Assembly: GCA_002928875.1 (NCBI GenBank)
Contig: PERO01000012.1
Span: 62,001 to 126,000, forward strand
Length of the DNA: 64,000 nucleotides
Direction: 5' to 3'
Source: Methylobacterium sp.
GTDB taxonomy: Bacteria; Pseudomonadota; Alphaproteobacteria; Rhizobiales; Beijerinckiaceae
Made by a program: the position numbers and the translations under genes. Positions 32,350 through 41,290 of this stretch are shown here, one piece after another (positions within the stretch are counted from its first letter, which is position 1; every line of letters starts with the position of its first letter). The notes under the pieces were generated by a model. It saw only the letters and a list, made by a program, of their open reading frames with translations. It searched no databases and was not told the origin of the DNA.

Positions 32350-33297
32350 TCATTCCGTCAGCAATTCGCGGTACTTCTTCACTTCCGCTTCCACGAAGCC
32401 CTTCACATAGGTCGGGTCGAATTCCTCGCCCGAGGCCGGGAAGCTCGCGAGTTCCGACAGGCGCTTCGTCACCTTCTCGCTCGCCACCGCCTTGCGCAGC
32501 GTTTCGTTGAGCTTGGCGATGACCGCATCCGGCGTGCCGGCCGGCGCGAAGAGCGCGTTCCAGCCCTCGTTGGTGAAGCCCGGCAAACCGGCTTCCGCTG
32601 CGGTCGGCACCTGCGGCAGCAACTCGGCGCGCTTGCGCCCGGCCATGACGAGGCCGTTGATCTTGCCGCCATTGATCGAGCTGGCGACGGATGTCGCGGC
32701 ATCGCAGACCCCATCGACATGGCCGCCGATGGCATCGTTCAGGGCCGGGCCCGCACCGCGATAGCCGACCAGTTCGACATTCACCTTCGCGGCCTGCACG
32801 AAGAGCTTGCAGATCAGGAAGTTGGAGGAGCCGATGCCGGCATGCCCCAGCGTGACCTTGCCCGGATTGGCCTTGGCATATTCGATGAAGCTCTTGACGT
32901 CTTTCGCCGGGAAGCCGGTTTTCACCGCGATCACCGGCAGGGTCTTCGCGATCATCCCGATGGGCCGGAAGCTGTCGGTCGTGAATTTCAGGTCCTTGTG
33001 GATCGAATAGGTCGCGGCGTTGGTGCCGGCATTGCCGATCACCAGCGTGTAGCCGTCCGGCGTCGCCGCCGCGGCGCGGGTCAGGGCGATCGAACCGCCG
33101 GCACCGCCGATATTCTCGATGACCATGCGCTGGCCGAGGATCTGGCTCATCTCGTCGGCGGCGATCCGCGCGATGATGTCGGATGTGCCGCCGGCCGCGA
33201 ACGGCACGATCAGGGTGATCTGCTTGTCGGGATAGGTCTGTGCGGAAGCGGTTCCGGCCAGAGCGGCCATGGCAAGAGAAAGAAAAAAGCGACGCAT
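32350..33297 (-). CDS. Bug/TctC family tripartite tricarboxylate transporter substrate-binding protein
   Basis: Periplasmic solute receptor. The signal peptide MRRFFLSLAMAALAGTASA precedes YPDKQITLIVPFAAGGTSDIIARI, the hallmark start of Bug proteins, followed by VIENIGGAGGSIALTRAA and PDGYTLVIGNAG. GHAGIGSSNFL and YRGAGPALNDAIGGHVDG complete the pattern. About 315 residues. The ATG at 33297 follows CGGGGAG. No TctA/TctB membrane genes are adjacent, so it is an orphan receptor whose ligand (often a small carboxylate) is unknown. Confidence 0.9.
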   Translation of the reverse strand: MRRFFLSLAMAALAGTASAQTYPDKQITLIVPFAAGGTSDIIARIAADEMSQILGQRMVIENIGGAGGSIALTRAAAATPDGYTLVIGNAGTNAATYSIHKDLKFTTDSFRPIGMIAKTLPVIAVKTGFPAKDVKSFIEYAKANPGKVTLGHAGIGSSNFLICKLFVQAAKVNVELVGYRGAGPALNDAIGGHVDGVCDAATSVASSINGGKINGLVMAGRKRAELLPQVPTAAEAGLPGFTNEGWNALFAPAGTPDAVIAKLNETLRKAVASEKVTKRLSELASFPASGEEFDPTYVKGFVEAEVKKYRELLTE

Positions 33298-33378
33298 GAA
33301 AATCTCCCCGGGATGCGCCTGTGCTGTGGCGCTGTTCTGTTGATTGCCGGGCAAGCTAGGCAAAGCCGAGGCTTGCCG

Positions 33379-33582
33379 TCAATGCTGCTCGTCCTCCGGC
33401 TCACGCGGCGCGATCCGCCCGCCCTCATGCGCTTTGTCGGCCCGGATGGACTCGGCCTTGCGGGCCTGCTTCTCCGCCTTGGTCTGGCCGAAGCGAATCC
33501 GGTTCTCCTCGGCACGTTTCTCGGCTTCCGACCGGGCTTTCGCCTTGCGGAACGTGCGCAGCCGCACCACGTTGTCGCTCAT
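33379..33582 (-). CDS. DUF4169 family small protein
   Basis: 67-residue, strongly charged protein beginning MSDNVVRLRTFRKAKARSEA and continuing with a Lys/Glu/Ala helix (KRAEENRIRFGQTKAEKQARKAE), ending in an acidic tail. This is the DUF4169 pattern; function unknown. The ATG at 33582 has ACGGAG upstream. It is divergent from the DM13 gene. Confidence 0.78.
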   Translation of the reverse strand: MSDNVVRLRTFRKAKARSEAEKRAEENRIRFGQTKAEKQARKAESIRADKAHEGGRIAPREPEDEQH

Positions 33583-33665
33583 CTGTGAATTCTCCGTGAG
33601 GGGAATGCCGAACCCGAGGGTGCGATATTGCGGCCCGCGCGGCAACCGTGGAAAGGAGAGGCACC

Positions 33666-34133
33666 ATGCGCCGTCTGTTGCTGCTGCTGAGCCATATCCT
33701 GTTCCTCGTCTCGGGCGTGGCGGCGGGCATCTACATCCTGCCGCTGATGATTGCCGAGAAGCCGCCGCTCGCTACGGCCGTGCTGGATGTGGAGCGCGCC
33801 AGCGCCATGCGGGGCGAGTTCCGTTCCAATCTCAAGGGGTCGGATCTGCTGCATTGGGGCGAGGGTGAGGTGTTCGTGACGCCAACGGCCATCGCCCATC
33901 GCGGACGCCTCGCGCCGGGCCCGGATTACAAGCTCTATCTCGCGCCGGATTTCGTGGACGACGAGGCGTCGTTCCTGGCGATCAAGGAGAAGTCGCTGCG
34001 CATCGCCGATGTGCGGGGCTTCTCCGGCTTTCTCCTGCCCGTGCCGGCCGGCGTGGATGTGAACCAGTACACGACCGTGGTGATCTGGTGCGAAGGCTTC
34101 GGGCAATTCATCTCGGCGGCGAAATACCGGTAG
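33666..34133 (+). CDS. DM13 domain envelope protein
   Basis: 155 residues with an N-terminal membrane anchor (LLLLLSHILFLVSGVAAGIYILPLMI) and a DM13 domain (RGEFRSNLKGSDLLHWGEGEVFV, LAPGPDYKLYLAP, GFSGFLLPVPAGVDVNQYTTVVIWCEGF). DM13 domains carry a conserved Cys, here in VIWCEGFG, and are proposed to act in redox or electron transfer; the precise role is unknown. The ATG at 33666 follows AAAGGAGAGG. Confidence 0.82.
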   Translation: MRRLLLLLSHILFLVSGVAAGIYILPLMIAEKPPLATAVLDVERASAMRGEFRSNLKGSDLLHWGEGEVFVTPTAIAHRGRLAPGPDYKLYLAPDFVDDEASFLAIKEKSLRIADVRGFSGFLLPVPAGVDVNQYTTVVIWCEGFGQFISAAKYR

Positions 34134-34206
34134 AACGGAAATTGATTTCCTTGTTCGCATTTTCTTCACGCGAACCGGCTTCCACTTCGCTTGAAAATGC
34201 TCCGGT

Positions 34207-35592
34207 TCAGCCCGGCCCGATCATTTTCGAGGGGTCGACGATCGCGTCGAAATCCTCGCCCGCGATGCCGAGCGCGATCGCTTCCTCGCGCAAGGTCGTG
34301 CCGTTCTTGTGGGCGTATTTCGCGACCTTCGCCGCGAGATCGTAGCCGTACTTTTCCTTGAGCGGCGTCACCAGCATCAGCGAGTTCTTGAGGCCGCGCT
34401 CGATATTGTCGAGGCGCGGCTCGATGCCGACGACGCAGTTATCCGTGAACGAGATCGCGGCATCCGCGAGCAGCTTCACCGATTGCAGGAAATTGTAGGC
34501 CATCATCGGGTTGAAGACGTTCAGTTCGAAATGGCCCTGCGAGCCGGCAAAACCGATCGCAGCGTTGTTGCCATGGATGTGAGCGGCGACCTGCGTCAGC
34601 GCCTCGCACTGCGTGGGGTTCACCTTGCCCGGCATGATCGAGGAGCCCGGCTCGTTCTCCGGCAAAGCGAGTTCGCCGAGGCCCGAGCGCGGGCCCGAGC
34701 CGAGGAAGCGGATATCGTTCGCGATCTTGAAGCAGCTCATCGCCACGGTGGTGATCGCGCCATGCGTCATCACCATCGCGTCATGCGCCGCAAGCGCCTC
34801 GAACTTGTTCGGCGCCGAGGTGAATGCCAGGCCGGTGATGGCGGCAATGCGCTCGGCCACCTTCTCGGCGAAACCCACGGGCGAGGCGAGGCCGGTGCCC
34901 ACCGCCGTGCCGCCCTGCGCCAGTTCCATCAGCATCGGCAGCGTCATCTCGATGCGGGCGATGCCATTCTCGATCTGCTTCGCGTAGCCCGAGAATTCCT
35001 GGCCGAGGGTCACCGGCGTTGCATCCTGCGTATGCGTGCGGCCGATCTTGATGATATTCGCCCAGGCCTTCGCCTTGGCATCGAGCGCGGCGTGCAGATG
35101 CTTCAGCGCCGGGACGAGGCTCTCCACCACTTCCACCGAACAGGCGATGTGCATCGCGGTCGGGAAGGTGTCGTTGGAGGATTGGCTCATATTGACGTGA
35201 TCGTTCGGGTGGACGGGCTTCTTGGAGCCCATCTCGCCGCCCATCATCTCGATGGCGCGGTTCGAGATCACCTCGTTCGCGTTCATGTTCGACTGCGTGC
35301 CCGAGCCGGTCTGCCAGACCACGAGCGGGAAATGATCGTCGAGCTTGCCGTCGATCACCTCCTGCGCGGCCCGGATGATGACCTCGCCGAGCTTCGGATC
35401 GAGCTTGCCGAGCGCGATATTGGCTTCCGCCGCGGCGCGCTTCACCACGCCCAGCGCCTTGATGATCGGCTTCGGCTGCTTCTCCCAGCCGATCTTGAAA
35501 TTGCCGAGCGACCGTTGCGCTTGCGCCCCCCAATAGGCCGAGGATTCGACCTCGATCGGGCCAAAGGTATCGGATTCGGTGCGGGTCGCCAT
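34207..35592 (-). CDS. fumC: Class II fumarate hydratase
   Basis: Iron-independent fumarase of the TCA cycle, a homotetramer of the aspartase/fumarase superfamily. It shows [77 protein letters not shown] and the catalytic signature [17 protein letters not shown]. 461 residues. The ATG at 35592 is preferred to the GTG two codons upstream. Confidence 0.95.
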   Translation of the reverse strand: MATRTESDTFGPIEVESSAYWGAQAQRSLGNFKIGWEKQPKPIIKALGVVKRAAAEANIALGKLDPKLGEVIIRAAQEVIDGKLDDHFPLVVWQTGSGTQSNMNANEVISNRAIEMMGGEMGSKKPVHPNDHVNMSQSSNDTFPTAMHIACSVEVVESLVPALKHLHAALDAKAKAWANIIKIGRTHTQDATPVTLGQEFSGYAKQIENGIARIEMTLPMLMELAQGGTAVGTGLASPVGFAEKVAERIAAITGLAFTSAPNKFEALAAHDAMVMTHGAITTVAMSCFKIANDIRFLGSGPRSGLGELALPENEPGSSIMPGKVNPTQCEALTQVAAHIHGNNAAIGFAGSQGHFELNVFNPMMAYNFLQSVKLLADAAISFTDNCVVGIEPRLDNIERGLKNSLMLVTPLKEKYGYDLAAKVAKYAHKNGTTLREEAIALGIAGEDFDAIVDPSKMIGPG

Positions 35593-35753
35593 GGTCACGC
35601 CTTATCGAGGGGGTCAGCCGGGATGAGCGGCCTTGTAGCGAAGGGCGCCATCAAGGGCAATTGGCGGAACGGTGATTGCCACGCCAGCGACGTCATCGCT
35701 ACACTCGTCGCGATTGGCCCGAAAGAGGCCGAGAAGGAACGGGGGAATTGACG

Positions 35754-36713
35754 ATGGGTCTGACGAGCCGCGTGCCGCGCTTGCTTGCGCGCCTGGGTTT
35801 TTTGCTTGCGGTGCTCGCGGGTGCACCCGTGGCGGTTCTCCCGATGGCCATGCCGGCAGCGGCGCAGTCCAGCGTCAAGACAATTGCCCTGAAGGATGGT
35901 TCGAGCGTGGCCTACCGCGAAGCCGGTTCGGGCCCGCGCACCATCATCCTGGTCCATGGCTGGTCCTTCGATCACCGGCTCTGGGACAAGGTGATCGATC
36001 GCTTCCCGCCCGGGCATCGGGTCATCGCCTATGATCTGCGCGGCTTCGGCCAATCGAGCAAGCCCGCGTCCGGCTATGATTTTCCCGGTTTTGTCAGCGA
36101 TCTCGCGGGTTTGATGGAGGCACTCAGGATCGAGAAGGCGGTGCTTTCCGGGCACTCGCTGGGCTCGTTCTTCATTCAGGATTTCGCGGCGCGCTACCCG
36201 GAAAAGGTGGAAGCGCTGATCCTTACCGCGCCCCAGCCCCGCACCACAGCCCTGCAGCTCAGCGACCCGTTGAAGGCTTTCGTGCAGCGCCTCGACAGCT
36301 TGCCCAAGCAGGATGCGAACGGGCCGGAATGGCGCGCCTTCTTCGCGCAGAACTCGCCACGCTATTTCATGCCCGAGAACCTCGCTTCCGGCGATGTCGA
36401 GCGATTCGTGGCGCAGAACGTGCTCGCCCATCCCGCCGCGCTCGTGGAAGGGTTCCGCGTGGCCTTCGAAGCACCTGCGCTCGCGAAGGATCATGCCGGC
36501 ACGCGCCTTCCCACGCTTGTCGTCTACGGGACGCATGACATCGTGCCGTTTCCGGCCGTCCGGCAGATCGCGACGGATTATACGGCGAGCTGCGTCGCGG
36601 TGATCGAGCGGGCCGGGCACACGCCACCCTGGGAAAAGCCGGATGCCTGGCTGGCCAGGGTGACGGGGTTAATCGCCCGGCTTGGCGAGGCCGGGCAAGG
36701 CGCCTGTCGCTGA
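35754..36713 (+). CDS. Exported alpha/beta hydrolase
   Basis: 319 residues with a signal peptide ending near MPAAAQS. The fold is clear: HGWSFDHRLWDKV (oxyanion region), YDLRGFGQSSKP, nucleophile elbow SGHSLGSFF, acid in VYGTHDIVPFP and catalytic His in ERAGHTPPWEKP. The substrate is unknown; exported members include esterases and peroxidase-like hydrolases. The ATG at 35754 follows GGGGGAA. Convergent with sspB. Confidence 0.88.
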   Translation: MGLTSRVPRLLARLGFLLAVLAGAPVAVLPMAMPAAAQSSVKTIALKDGSSVAYREAGSGPRTIILVHGWSFDHRLWDKVIDRFPPGHRVIAYDLRGFGQSSKPASGYDFPGFVSDLAGLMEALRIEKAVLSGHSLGSFFIQDFAARYPEKVEALILTAPQPRTTALQLSDPLKAFVQRLDSLPKQDANGPEWRAFFAQNSPRYFMPENLASGDVERFVAQNVLAHPAALVEGFRVAFEAPALAKDHAGTRLPTLVVYGTHDIVPFPAVRQIATDYTASCVAVIERAGHTPPWEKPDAWLARVTGLIARLGEAGQGACR

Positions 36714-36744
36714 CGCCGCTCGCGGTCCCGCCGACCGCGTGTCT

Positions 36745-37425
36745 TCACTTCTTCTTGCGGAAGGCCTCGAGGCTCACGACCTGCGCGCCGCCGGGCGTGG
36801 CGGAGGGGTCGGCGCTTTCCTCGGCAGGCCGATCGTCTTCCGCCTTGCCGGCTTCCTTGTCGGCCACCTCGGCCTTGGGCTTGCGCGGCTTGCGGGGGGC
36901 GGGGCTCGCCTTCGGCGACTCGGCATTGTCCGCCTCGACCGGTTTCGGCTTGCTGGACCTGGCCTTCTCCTGCGCCGAGATCTGCTCGAGTGTGTCGCGG
37001 GTGGAGTTTTCGCCGTCGCTCTCCTCGTCCGCTTCGGCATCGTTGTCCGCAAGCGCCTCGTCGACCGCGAATTTCAGCCCGAATTGCACCGAGGGGTCGA
37101 AGAAGCCGGTCATCGCCTCGAAGGGGATGAGCAGCCGCTCCGGCACGCCGCCGAAGGAGAGGCCGACCTCGAAGGCGTGATCCGTCACCAGCAGATCCCA
37201 GAACTGGTGCTGCAGCACGATGGTCATCTCGTCCGGGTGCTTCTCCTTCAGGCGCGAGGAGAGGCGCACGCCCGGCGCATCGGTGCGAAAGGAGATGTAG
37301 AAATGGTGCTCGCCCGGCAATCCGTGCTTCGCGGCATCCTGCAACACCTTGCGGACGACGCCGATCAGTGCCTGCTGCACCATGACATCGTAGCGGATCA
37401 GATCCTCGGATGCGGGCTCGGTCAT
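36745..37425 (-). CDS. sspB: SspB-type ClpXP adaptor protein
   Basis: Adaptor that delivers ssrA-tagged proteins to ClpXP. About 226 residues. The globular substrate-binding domain covers roughly residues 1-140 (LIRYDVMVQQALIGVVRKVL, HHFYISFRTDAPGVRLSSRLKEK, MTIVLQHQFWDLLVTDHAFEVGLSFGGVPERLLIPF). A long disordered acidic/Pro/Lys-rich linker follows. The C-terminal VVSLEAFRKKK probably is the ClpX-binding peptide. The tmRNA gene ssrA lies directly upstream on the same strand, placing tag and adaptor side by side. Confidence 0.9.
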   Translation of the reverse strand: MTEPASEDLIRYDVMVQQALIGVVRKVLQDAAKHGLPGEHHFYISFRTDAPGVRLSSRLKEKHPDEMTIVLQHQFWDLLVTDHAFEVGLSFGGVPERLLIPFEAMTGFFDPSVQFGLKFAVDEALADNDAEADEESDGENSTRDTLEQISAQEKARSSKPKPVEADNAESPKASPAPRKPRKPKAEVADKEAGKAEDDRPAEESADPSATPGGAQVVSLEAFRKKK

Positions 37426-37650
37426 GGAACTGCTTCGCCAGGTGTCTTGGAGGAACGGGAAATCACCGTGACACCATAATGCGATCTGGTCGCGCCTGTC
37501 ACCTGCCGCGCGCAAGGACGGTGAGACGAAAGTTACGACCTCTTGGGGAAAACGACCGGAGAAACGGGTGCGCTTGAAATGCCCTGCGCCCGGCCTGCAC
37601 CATGGGCCGACAAGCCACCTTTCCGAAAGACGCGCGACGCGACGCGGGCA

Positions 37651-37983
37651 GGGTGAAAGAGGGGAAAGTGGCAGGGTTCTGTTGCCAGGCCCCTGCCGGC
37701 CCCGCCTTCAGGGGCTAACCTGAAGGACTTGGATTCGGTCTATCAAACCGCGTTACGCGGCCTGAGCAACCGGAGCATAGTTGTCGTTGGCAACTATTAA
37801 GGTGACCCGATAACGGCGGAATCATGCCGGGCGACGACCAACCCTTTACGCCCTCGTCGATCCTGTTTCGCCCCCGCCTGAAGGCCGCACGCGGGCTTCA
37901 GGTGGAGGCGCCGGGTACTGCCCCCGGGTCCGATGGGTTTATTACGATCGCCGTGTATCGCCATAGCCGCCCCGAAAGACGGC
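37651..37983 (-). ncRNA. ssrA: Transfer-messenger RNA, circularly permuted two-piece form
   Basis: Rescues stalled ribosomes. Read on the minus strand, the acceptor piece comes first (about 37983-37901): a T-arm with a CCGGG/CCCGG stem, then CGCCTCC-A-CC at its 3' end. After an intervening hairpin (CCTGAAG...CTTCAGG) the coding piece starts at 37875 with GGGGGCGAAACAGGATCGACG. The two acceptor strands pair over seven bases with G3-U70 and A73, the alanine identity signals. The tag frame 37791-37753 encodes ANDNYAPVAQAA and a stop. Hairpins CCTTCAGG/CCTGAAGG and GGCAGGG/CCCTGCC follow. The terminal A of CCA is not encoded. The outer ends are approximate. Confidence 0.93.
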
Positions 37984-37989
37984 ACCCTC

Positions 37990-38018
37990 AATATAGGGAG
38001 AGGCGGCGCCGATTTGAA
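37990..38018 (-). promoter_or_regulatory. Sigma-70-like promoter of ssrA
   Basis: On the minus strand, TTCAAA (-35, 38018-38013) and TATATT (-10, 37995-37990) are separated by 17 bases. Transcription would begin near 37983, at the 5' end of the tmRNA acceptor piece. Confidence 0.65.
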
Positions 38019-38240
38019 GGGATATTCTCGCCGCTCATGCCTGCAGGAGCGCTTTTCCGAATTCCCGATGGGAAAACGCCAGGGCAATGGGGGAAACGCC
38101 GGGACTATTGGGAAAATACATGGCGAAATGGTGATTCACCGGGCCGACCAGTGGCATTCGGGCTGGAATCGTGCTCCAAATCGCGATGCAAAATCCCTGG
38201 GGGCAGCTCGGGATATGCATTCCGTGTGGAGGAAGCGACG

Positions 38241-38561
38241 ATGGATCATCTTGCCGATGTGAAGAAATACACAAGCTCTGTGGACGAGAAGGCCGTGCAA
38301 GGTCTCGCCAAGACCTACGCGCTCGTGATGAGCAAGGCCGATACGCGGTATGTCGCCGCGAGCGACCCCGAGGAAGTGACGCGTGTCGTGGAGAATTTCT
38401 GCAAGAAGAAGCTCGGCAGGAAGGAAAGCGACGCCGACCTCGCCAATGTGGTGAAGGCCCAATGCGAGAAGATGAAGGCCGACCGCACCAAGTCGCGCAT
38501 CACGGTCTATTATCTCATCGCCGAGCACTTCAAGGCGCTCTCGATGTTCCACCCGAAGTGA
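38241..38561 (+). CDS. DUF2853 family protein
   Basis: 106-residue soluble helical protein: MDHLADVKKYTSSVDEKAV, LAKTYALVMSKADTRYVAASDPEEVTRVVENFCKKKL, and SRITVYYLIAEHF. This matches DUF2853, whose role is unknown. GGAGGAAG before the ATG at 38241 is a strong ribosome site; longer frames upstream run through the tmRNA gene and are rejected. A terminator follows 56 bases after the stop. It is divergent from ssrA. Confidence 0.88.
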   Translation: MDHLADVKKYTSSVDEKAVQGLAKTYALVMSKADTRYVAASDPEEVTRVVENFCKKKLGRKESDADLANVVKAQCEKMKADRTKSRITVYYLIAEHFKALSMFHPK

Positions 38562-38617
38562 GGTGAGGCGGGCAGCCGCCGAAGGCCGGGGCGCCAAAAC
38601 ACCCACAACATTTCACG

Positions 38618-38647
38618 CAAGGAGGCGCACGCCTCCTTGTTTCGTTT
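38618..38647 (+). terminator. Terminator after the DUF2853 gene
   Basis: Perfect 9-base stem CAAGGAGGC / GCCTCCTTG with a GCAC loop, followed by TTTCGTTT. It lies upstream of thyA and argues that thyA starts after it. Confidence 0.8.
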
Positions 38648-38702
38648 CATGACTTCCGCTTTGAAGATGCGGTTCCTCCGCCGCGAGAGACGGGATGAAG
38701 CG

Positions 38703-39533
38703 ATGCAGGCCTATCACGATCTGATGCAGCGCGTGCTCGACGAGGGCGTCGAGAAGACCGACCGCACCGGCACCGGCACGTTGTCGCTGTTCGGCGCGCA
38801 ACTGCGCTTCGACCTCAAGGCGGGTTTCCCGCTGGTGACCACGAAGAAGCTGCACCTGAAATCGATCATCCATGAGCTGATCTGGTTCCTCGCGGGCGAT
38901 ACCAACATCCGGTATCTGAAGGAGAACGGCGTTTCGATTTGGGATGAATGGGCCGACGAGAACGGCGATCTCGGCCCGGTCTATGGCCGGCAATGGCGCA
39001 GCTGGCAGGTTCCTTCTGATCAAAACGCGCCGAACGGTACGACGATCGACCAGATCACCGGACTGCTCGCGGATCTGAAACGCGCGCCGGATTCGCGCCG
39101 CCTCATCGTTTCGGCCTGGAACCCGGCGGATATTCCGAAGATGGCTTTGGCGCCCTGCCATTGCCTGTTCCAGTTCTACGTCGCCCAGCCGAGGGGAGCC
39201 CAAAAGCCGCAGCTTTCCTGCCAGCTCTACCAGCGCTCGGCGGATCTGTTCCTCGGCGTGCCGTTCAACATCGCCTCCTACGCGCTTTTGACGCATATGA
39301 TCGCCCAGGTGAGCGATCTCGATGTCGGCGATTTCGTCCACACCTTCGGTGACGTGCATCTCTATTCGAACCATCTCGAACAGGCGCGACTGCAACTCAC
39401 GCGCCCGCACCGGCCGCTGCCACGGCTGAAGCTCAATCCGGATGTGAAAAACCTCTTCGATTTCCGTTTCGAGGACATCGCCATCGAGGGCTACGATCCG
39501 CATCCGGCCATCAAGGCGCCGGTGGCGGTGTGA
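38703..39533 (+). CDS. thyA: Thymidylate synthase ThyA
   Basis: Makes dTMP from dUMP with methylenetetrahydrofolate. [31 protein letters not shown] at the start, [20 protein letters not shown], the nucleophile Cys in [35 protein letters not shown] and HLYSNHLEQ are all family signatures. 276 residues. I chose the ATG at 38703 since it gives the conserved short N-terminus; an earlier frame start at 38637 lies in the preceding terminator. It overlaps folA by one base. Confidence 0.95.
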   Translation: MQAYHDLMQRVLDEGVEKTDRTGTGTLSLFGAQLRFDLKAGFPLVTTKKLHLKSIIHELIWFLAGDTNIRYLKENGVSIWDEWADENGDLGPVYGRQWRSWQVPSDQNAPNGTTIDQITGLLADLKRAPDSRRLIVSAWNPADIPKMALAPCHCLFQFYVAQPRGAQKPQLSCQLYQRSADLFLGVPFNIASYALLTHMIAQVSDLDVGDFVHTFGDVHLYSNHLEQARLQLTRPHRPLPRLKLNPDVKNLFDFRFEDIAIEGYDPHPAIKAPVAV

Positions 39534-40042
39534 TGACGCCCGAACTCGTCCTCATCGCCGCGCAGGCGAGGAACCGCGTCATCGGCGACGACAATCGCCT
39601 GCTCTGGCGGCTGAAGCGCGATTTGCGGCATTTCCGCGCGCTGACCATGGGGCATCCGGTCATCCTCGGCCGGAAGACGTTCGATTCCATCGGCAAGCCA
39701 TTGCCCGGCCGGCGCATAGTGGTTCTCACGCGCGATCCCGCCTGGCAGGCGGCCGAGGTGCGGGTGGCGCATTCGGTCGAGGCCGCTTTGTCGGTCGCGG
39801 CCGAGGAAGCGCAGGCGCTTGGCGTGCCTGCGGTCTTTGTCGCCGGCGGCGGGGAAATCTACCGTCTCTTCATGGACCGCGCCGACCGCCTGGAGATCAC
39901 CGATGTCGATCTCGAACCGGCCGGCGATGCGCATTTCCCGCCCATCGATCCTGCTCTCTGGAAGGTCACCACGGAACATTCCTTCACCAAATCGGACGAG
40001 GACGAGGCTGACTTTCGCTTTCGGACCTATGTTCGGCGTTGA
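39533..40042 (+). CDS. folA: Dihydrofolate reductase
   Basis: Regenerates tetrahydrofolate used by ThyA. Motifs are LIAAQARNRVIGDDNRLLW, LKRDLRHFRALTMGHPVILGRKTFDSIG, LPGRRIVVLTRD and VFVAGGGEIYRLFMDRADRLEITDVD. 169 residues. The ATG overlaps the thyA stop (TGATG), so the two are translationally coupled, which fits their shared pathway. Confidence 0.95.
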   Translation: MTPELVLIAAQARNRVIGDDNRLLWRLKRDLRHFRALTMGHPVILGRKTFDSIGKPLPGRRIVVLTRDPAWQAAEVRVAHSVEAALSVAAEEAQALGVPAVFVAGGGEIYRLFMDRADRLEITDVDLEPAGDAHFPPIDPALWKVTTEHSFTKSDEDEADFRFRTYVRR

Positions 40043-40111
40043 CCTTCTGCCCATCAGGACCCACATCAGCGACGACGGACCCTCGAGTTCGGACGAGACG
40101 AAGGACAGTTC

Positions 40112-41290
40112 ATGCCCTGGAATAGCAATGGCGGCGGAGGAGGCGGCCCCTGGCAGCCCAAGGGACAGGGGCCTCGCAACCCCAGTCCATGGGGGGGAGG
40201 CCCTTCCGGCGGAGGCGGCGGGGGTGGCGGCGGTCGCGAGCCGCCGGATCTGGAAGAGATTCTGCGCCGCAGCCAGGACAAGCTGCGCCGTGTCATCCCC
40301 GGCGGAGGTGGTTCGGGCGAGGGCGGCTTCGGCAAGCTCGGCGGGCTTGGCATCGGCATCCTCGCCGTGCTGGGTGTCATCGGCTGGTCGCTGACGGGCT
40401 TCTACACGGTGCGCCCGAACGAGGTCGGCATCGAGCGCGTCTTCGGCAAGTTCACCTCGCTCACCGCGCCGGGTCTGAACTGGAACTGGCCCTATCCGGT
40501 CGGTCGCATCGACAAGCCCACCATCGCGGTGCAGACGGTCGAGGTCGGCCTGCGCACCGGGCAGGGCGGGCGTGGCCTGCGCGACGTGCGCGAGGAAAGC
40601 CTGATGCTGACCGGCGACGAGAACATCGTCGACGTCGATTTCACCGTCCTGTGGCTGGTCGATGCCCGCCGCCCGCAGGACTTCATCTTCAACCTGCGCA
40701 ATCCGGAAGGCACCGTGAAGGCGGTCGCCGAGAGCGCGATGCGTGACGTGATCGGCCGGCGCGAGATTCAGCCGATCCTGACCGGCGCTCGCCTCGAGAT
40801 CGAGCGGCAGGTGCAGGAACTCATGCAGCGCACGCTGAATGCCTATGGCGCCGGCATCGTGATCCAGCAGGTGCAAATGCTGAAGGTCGATCCGCCCAAC
40901 GAGGTGATCGATGCCTTCCGCGACGTGCAGGCGGCCCGCGCCGACCAGGAGCGCGCGCAGAACGAGGCGCAGACCTACGCGAACCGGGTGATCCCCGAGG
41001 CGCGCGGTGAAGCCTCCCGCATCACCCAGCGCGCGGAAGCCGAGCGCGAGCGCATGATCGCGGATGCCCGCGGTGAGGCCGCGCGCTTCAACGCGATCCT
41101 CGACGAATACCAGAAGGCGCCGGATGTGACCCGCCAGCGCCTCTATCTTGAAACGATCGAACGCATTTATGGCGGAATGGAAAAGGTGATCATCGATCCC
41201 GGCAATGGCCAGCAGAACGGCGTCGTGCCGTTCCTGCCGCTCAACGATCTCATGCGCTCGCGCACCCAGGGCCAGGGGAACCGCCCATGA
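40112..41290 (+). CDS. hflK: FtsH protease modulator HflK
   Basis: SPFH/band 7 membrane protein forming the periplasmic HflKC cage around FtsH. It has a Gly/Pro-rich cytoplasmic N-terminus (residues 1-70), one membrane helix (LGGLGIGILAVLGVIGWSLTGFY), then the band 7 domain (VRPNEVGIERVFGKF, APGLNWNWPYP, GDENIVDVDFTVLWLV). A coiled coil follows (AARADQERAQNEAQTYANRVIPEARGEA). 392 residues; AAGGA before the ATG. It overlaps hflC by four bases. Confidence 0.95.
   Translation: MPWNSNGGGGGGPWQPKGQGPRNPSPWGGGPSGGGGGGGGGREPPDLEEILRRSQDKLRRVIPGGGGSGEGGFGKLGGLGIGILAVLGVIGWSLTGFYTVRPNEVGIERVFGKFTSLTAPGLNWNWPYPVGRIDKPTIAVQTVEVGLRTGQGGRGLRDVREESLMLTGDENIVDVDFTVLWLVDARRPQDFIFNLRNPEGTVKAVAESAMRDVIGRREIQPILTGARLEIERQVQELMQRTLNAYGAGIVIQQVQMLKVDPPNEVIDAFRDVQAARADQERAQNEAQTYANRVIPEARGEASRITQRAEAERERMIADARGEAARFNAILDEYQKAPDVTRQRLYLETIERIYGGMEKVIIDPGNGQQNGVVPFLPLNDLMRSRTQGQGNRP

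Noticed and set aside
37824..38240. N-terminal extension of the DUF2853 protein through the tmRNA region
   Set aside because: It would be read across the structured tmRNA gene; a strong ribosome site precedes the ATG at 38241.
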